From: JBCFAY01 sp038562375
Lineage (GTDB): Bacteria; Bacillota; Clostridia; Christensenellales; CAG-138
NCBI GenBank assembly: GCA_038562375.1
Contig: JBCFAY010000026.1
Coordinates: 1-44,631, forward strand
Length of the DNA: 44,631 nucleotides
Direction: 5' to 3'
Part shown: positions 41,589 to 44,631 of the stretch, in pieces
Layout of the letters: every line of letters starts with the position of its first letter
Numbering within the stretch: the stretch's first letter is position 1
The notes under the pieces: model-generated
What the model was told of the DNA's origin: nothing
The model's input: only the letters and a program-made list of their open reading frames with translations
Database searches by the model: none
Translations under genes and position numbers: made by a program

Positions 41589-42653
41589 ATGGAAATGATC
41601 TTTGGAGCACCACAGTATTACGTGCAGGGGCCGGGGATTCTCCGGGCGATACCCCGGCATATGGCGGCGCTGGAGGTTAAAAGACGCACGCTGATCATTA
41701 TGGATCCGGGCGTGGTAGGCTGTGTGCAGCATATGTTTGATGCGATGGATACAACGGCGCTGCCGTACACGCTGCTTGTTTACGATAAGAGCATTCATCT
41801 GGATAATATCTATGCGCTTATCCAAACGCTGGACCGCGATTATGACTGCGTACTCGGTGTGGGCGGCGGCAAAGCGATCGACGTGGCAAAACGCGTCGGG
41901 TGGGCGCTCCAAACCCGTTTGATTACGGTTCCGACCAGCGTGGCCTCGGATGCGTGCACGAGCCGTACTGCCGTTTCCTACGGCAAAGACGGGGAGATTG
42001 TAGAGGATAAGACGCTTTTCAATCCGGCTTGCGTACTGGTGGATTCGGCGGTCATCGTAGGCGCGCCCTTTCGGCTTTTTTGCGCCGGTATGGCGGATGC
42101 CATATCCAAGCGGTTCGAGTATAAGCTTTCCCTAAAATGTGCCCAGAAGAACTGGTATGACGGCGACCCAGCATTCTTCATAAACGACATATCCGAAAAA
42201 ATGCATCTGTTATTGCTTAAAGAGGGACGGTATCTTGCCGATTGTTTCCGGCGGCACGAGTTGAACGACACCGTTGAAAAAGCGATTACCGCCATGTTCC
42301 TCATGAGCCGATTTGTTTGGGATCCGGGCGGATTACGCGGGGCGCACGACATGTTCGAGGAATATCATGATTGCGGCTACGGCCCCGACGTTATGCATGG
42401 CGAGATGGTGGGCTTCTTCGATCTCGTCCAACTCCTGCTGGAGGATTACCCGGAGAACGAGTTTGAGGAGCTGTATATGCTCTATAGTGAGCTGCATATA
42501 CCGCTGAAACTTTCGGATATGGGCTTCCCGGTCGAAGATGAAGCGAAGCTTTATCAGCTTACGCAAAGAATGCTGAGCAAATGTGCCAAATTCAATTATC
42601 ATCCGAGCGCAGAAAAATTTAAGGATATCATATATCGCCTGGAAGCGCGATAA
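41589..42653 (+). CDS. Glycerol dehydrogenase-like enzyme
   Basis: The 354-residue protein is an iron/zinc-type alcohol dehydrogenase of the glycerol dehydrogenase branch. The NAD loop is VGGGKAIDVAK (91-101) and PTSVASDAC (115-123) follows. The metal ligands Asp170 (GMADAIS), His253 (RGAHD) and His270 (DVMHGE) match Asp173, His256 and His274 of the Bacillus enzyme closely in spacing. It should oxidise a vicinal polyol to a ketose, providing a substrate for the DhaK/L kinase. ATG 41589 is 4 bp after the permease stop; a second ATG at 41595 is possible. Confidence 0.88.
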   Translation: MEMIFGAPQYYVQGPGILRAIPRHMAALEVKRRTLIIMDPGVVGCVQHMFDAMDTTALPYTLLVYDKSIHLDNIYALIQTLDRDYDCVLGVGGGKAIDVAKRVGWALQTRLITVPTSVASDACTSRTAVSYGKDGEIVEDKTLFNPACVLVDSAVIVGAPFRLFCAGMADAISKRFEYKLSLKCAQKNWYDGDPAFFINDISEKMHLLLLKEGRYLADCFRRHELNDTVEKAITAMFLMSRFVWDPGGLRGAHDMFEEYHDCGYGPDVMHGEMVGFFDLVQLLLEDYPENEFEELYMLYSELHIPLKLSDMGFPVEDEAKLYQLTQRMLSKCAKFNYHPSAEKFKDIIYRLEAR

Positions 42654-42695
42654 TCATGTTTGTTTTGGAAAGGGAATGGATGAGGGAAAACGGGT

Positions 42696-43478
42696 ATGGA
42701 TAACGTTTTGGATCAGTTCAAGCTTACGGGCAAAAAGGCCGTGGTGACCGGCGCTTCCGGCGGTATCGGCCGCGCATGTGCGCTGGCGCTGGCGCAGGCG
42801 GGCGCGGACGTAGTGGTGCATTACAACAGCAACAAAACCGCAGCGCAGGAGTGCGCGGACGAAATTAAGACGCTGGGGCGGGATGTTTTTTCTATTCAAG
42901 CCGACGTTGCGGACTATGATAGCGTCAATCGGATGGCCGACGAAATTAAAACGCGCTGGGGCCAGGTGGACATCCTCTTCAACAACGCGGGCATCGGCTT
43001 GACCGTCGATCCGGAAAAAAGTACGAAGGATCAATGGTTAAAGGTGATCGATACCAACCTAAACGGAGTGTTTTACTGCGCGCAGGCCTTTGGAAAGATC
43101 ATGATTGACAACGGCGGCGGTTCTATTATCAACATGGGTTCCATGTCGGCAAATATCATTAATCGTCCTGAAGAGGTGTCCTACAGCGCCTCAAAAGCGG
43201 GCGTACACTTGATGACCAAGGGGCTGGCGGCAACATGGGCAAAATATAACATCCGCGTCAACGCGATTGCGCCGGGCTACATCGCAACAGAGATGTCTCT
43301 GCCCGAAATGCGCAGGCGTCCTGAATGGGTGGAGCGTTACTGGACCGACTGGACGCCGCAGAACCGCGTGGCGGCGCCTGAGGAGCTTGGCGGCCTCGTG
43401 GTCTTTCTTGCGAGTTCCGCGTCCTCATTCATGACAGGTTCCTGCGTGGTTATCGACGGCGGCTTCACGGTGTACTGA
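42696..43478 (+). CDS. Short-chain dehydrogenase/reductase
   Basis: The 260-residue enzyme is a classical SDR: TGASGGIGRA (18-27) binds NAD(P), NNAG (96-99) stabilises the sheet, and Tyr163/Lys167 in SYSASKAG form the active site with Ser149. The late PGYIATEMSLP and the DGGFTVY end are typical. Such enzymes in polyol clusters interconvert ketoses and polyols. ATG 42696 lies 42 bp after the glycerol-dehydrogenase-like gene, with GGGAAAAC upstream. It is the last intact gene of the operon. Confidence 0.9.
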   Translation: MDNVLDQFKLTGKKAVVTGASGGIGRACALALAQAGADVVVHYNSNKTAAQECADEIKTLGRDVFSIQADVADYDSVNRMADEIKTRWGQVDILFNNAGIGLTVDPEKSTKDQWLKVIDTNLNGVFYCAQAFGKIMIDNGGGSIINMGSMSANIINRPEEVSYSASKAGVHLMTKGLAATWAKYNIRVNAIAPGYIATEMSLPEMRRRPEWVERYWTDWTPQNRVAAPEELGGLVVFLASSASSFMTGSCVVIDGGFTVY

Positions 43479-43537
43479 GCAAAGATAAGAGTAGGGGCGC
43501 TGTTATCCGTTAAGCCTTTTATCCAGCAGGTTACGTC

Positions 43538-43699
43538 ATGTTATTTTTACAGCAACATGGGGCAAGGTTTGCAGACAGAAAGCGTTACTACGACTGCTTT
43601 GACAGCTATTACGGAGAAAAGACCGCCAAGCCGATGGTGACGATGGTGGCGGAGTATCTGGAGGAACGGCTGCGGCAGTATCTTGACATCTTGAAATAG
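43538..43699 (+). pseudogene. C-terminal remnant of a Fic-domain protein
   Basis: A 53-codon frame (ATG 43538, stop 43697-43699) encodes a peptide with LQQHGARFADRKRYYDCFD and a tail MVAEYLEERLRQYLDILK. This resembles the C-terminal helices of Fic-family AMP-transferases (R..YY.al......l..l....l...l..YL.iL). The catalytic HPFxxGNGR motif is absent and the 43479-43537 stretch does not supply it. It is probably a broken gene next to the IS110 insertion. Confidence 0.45.
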
Positions 43700-43731
43700 G
43701 GAGGTTGTTTTCGAACCCTTATTTCAGTTTT
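43692..43731 (+). terminator. Terminator after the Fic remnant
   Basis: TGAAATAGGG (43692-43701) pairs with CCC-T-TATTTCA (43716-43726, one bulged T), followed by GTTTTGG. It overlaps the remnant's stop and could also stop read-through from the polyol operon. Confidence 0.5.
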
Positions 43732-43849
43732 GGCGAAAACGCTTTGCCCTGGACATTTTTCTCCAGCACTCGTTCTTTGCAGAGCATAACGTATCAATTT
43801 TCTTCCATAATGGACTTTTTTGACAGAGCACCATGATACAAGTATCACC

Positions 43850-44052
43850 CCAAGGGATGAAAACGGGAATGCGCGGAGTTAGAATGGAGGAGCCGGAACA
43901 GATCGGTTAGACTTGGTGCGTAAAAGCCCGTTTGACAGACTGATACCAGCTCCTTTGTGCATCCCAAATTGTAGCGGCCTAATGGCCAGCACGCAGGGCA
44001 GTCAACAACTATTAGGGAGCTGACCGGCTCAATAAACACGGAGGAAAAAGCA
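43850..44052 (+). mobile_element. IS110-family left end with possible bridge RNA
   Basis: About 200 bp of non-coding DNA precede the IS110 transposase. It can fold: CAGCTCC (43947-43953) pairs with GGAGCTG (44016-44022), enclosing GGCC-TAAT-GGCC (43976-43987). IS110-group elements are known to encode a structured bridge RNA in the non-coding end upstream of the recombinase, so this is where it should lie. The outer boundary of the element is a guess. The 43732-43849 stretch before it shows nothing clear. Confidence 0.5.
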
Positions 44053-44631
44053 ATGAACGTGGTATTTGAGCGGTGTTGTGGGATTGACGTACACAAGAAA
44101 AAGGTGGTGGCATGCTTACTGACACAAAACAGGAAAGAAATACGAGAGTTTGGAACTATGACGGACGATATTCTTGGGCTGTGGGAGTGGCTTGGGGATA
44201 ACGGCTGCAATGTGGTCGCAATGGAAAGCACAGGGGTATATTGGAAGCCGATCTATAACATTCTTGAAGAAAAAGGATTCAAGCTCATCGTGGGTAATGC
44301 GCAGCATATGAAGGCGGTGCCGGGCAGAAAAACTGACATTAAGGATGCGGAGTGGATAGCAGACTTAACGCGGCATGGATTGGTGCAGGCAAGCTATATT
44401 CCCAGCCGGGAACAGCGGGAATTGAGAGAAATGGTGCGTTATCGCCAATCGCTGGTGGAAGAAAGAGCAAGAGAACTCAACCGCATACAGGCGGTATTGG
44501 AGGGAGCGAATATTAAGCTCGCCAGTGTGGTCACCGATATTAACGGAAGAACCGGCATGGGTATTCTCAAAGCGCTCGCGTCAGGCAATACCGACGCACA
44601 AATGCTCAGCGCTATGGCAAAAGGCAGCCTT
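44053..44631 (+). CDS. IS110-family transposase, incomplete at window end
   Basis: The frame starts at ATG 44053 behind GGAGGAAAAAG and stays open to the end of the window (193 codons visible). The RuvC-like DEDD residues of IS110 enzymes are visible: Asp12 in GIDVHKKK, Glu59 in AMESTGVYW, and Asp95 and Asp98 in KTDIKDAEW. The C-terminal serine-containing Tnp domain lies beyond the window. These enzymes recombine DNA guided by a bridge RNA and leave no simple terminal inverted repeats. The element looks intact so far. Confidence 0.92.
   Translation, partial: MNVVFERCCGIDVHKKKVVACLLTQNRKEIREFGTMTDDILGLWEWLGDNGCNVVAMESTGVYWKPIYNILEEKGFKLIVGNAQHMKAVPGRKTDIKDAEWIADLTRHGLVQASYIPSREQRELREMVRYRQSLVEERARELNRIQAVLEGANIKLASVVTDINGRTGMGILKALASGNTDAQMLSAMAKGSL

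Overview
The window looks like an accessory catabolic region from a mid-to-high-GC, low-oxygen Firmicute, probably class Clostridia. This is inferred from strong Gram-positive ribosome binding sites, lipoprotein-type binding proteins, GntR regulators, corrinoid-dependent methyl transfer and the mix of insertion sequences. No rRNA, tRNA or housekeeping marker is present, so genus cannot be assigned. Both edges carry mobile-element debris: an IS1182-like transposase start (1-44), a truncated kinase gene (161-940) and an IS256 remnant (1074-1175) on the left; a probable Fic remnant (43538-43699) and an incomplete IS110 element (to 44631) on the right.

Region 1 (1207-17314) is organised around a HutC-type GntR gene (4787-5557, minus). 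To its left on the minus strand lie a 5-formyltetrahydrofolate cyclo-ligase-like gene, a yjbQ-like gene, a nucleoside hydrolase and a two-domain nucleoside 2-deoxyribosyltransferase. To its right, from a good promoter at 5659-5687, runs a ten-gene operon: PfkB kinase, ADP-ribosylglycohydrolase (ARH) family protein, carbohydrate-type ABC binding protein and two permeases, a 709-residue ARH-family protein with an extra C-terminal beta-sandwich, a second PfkB protein with Asn at the catalytic Asp position, a nucleoside phosphorylase-like protein, a SIS-domain protein and a GPH-like MFS transporter. The enzyme set points to uptake and breakdown of an N-glycoside or nucleoside-like compound.

Region 2 (17638-31892) starts with a strong promoter and a long leader holding two copies, 117 bp apart, of an ~88-bp structured repeat, the second ending in an intrinsic terminator. 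The operon encodes a corrinoid protein, an MtmB-family methylamine methyltransferase homologue with no in-frame UAG (so no pyrrolysine), a BmpA/NupOPQ-type nucleoside ABC importer, two paralogous 8-oxoguanine-deaminase-like aminohydrolases and the three subunits of a xanthine-dehydrogenase-type molybdenum hydroxylase. My reading is a candidate pathway for corrinoid-dependent demethylation of an N-methylated purine or similar heterocycle followed by deamination and hydroxylation. This is the most interesting system in the window. A degraded C-terminal piece of a corrinoid-activating (RACE, DUF4445) gene follows the operon at 32346-32525.

Region 3 (32669-43478) has a FadR-type GntR regulator divergent from an operon with a perfect consensus promoter (33732-33760): class III aminotransferase, separate DhaK-like and DhaL-like kinase subunits with no DhaM, a ureidoglycolate-lyase-like protein, a ribose-type ABC importer, a glycerol-dehydrogenase-like enzyme and a short-chain dehydrogenase. 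This suggests catabolism of a small polyol or amino-polyol whose identity cannot be read from sequence.

The three regions form a salvage platform with three different ABC importers. Each importer's binding-protein gene is followed by a long perfect or near-perfect hairpin lacking a T-run, consistent with differential mRNA stability.
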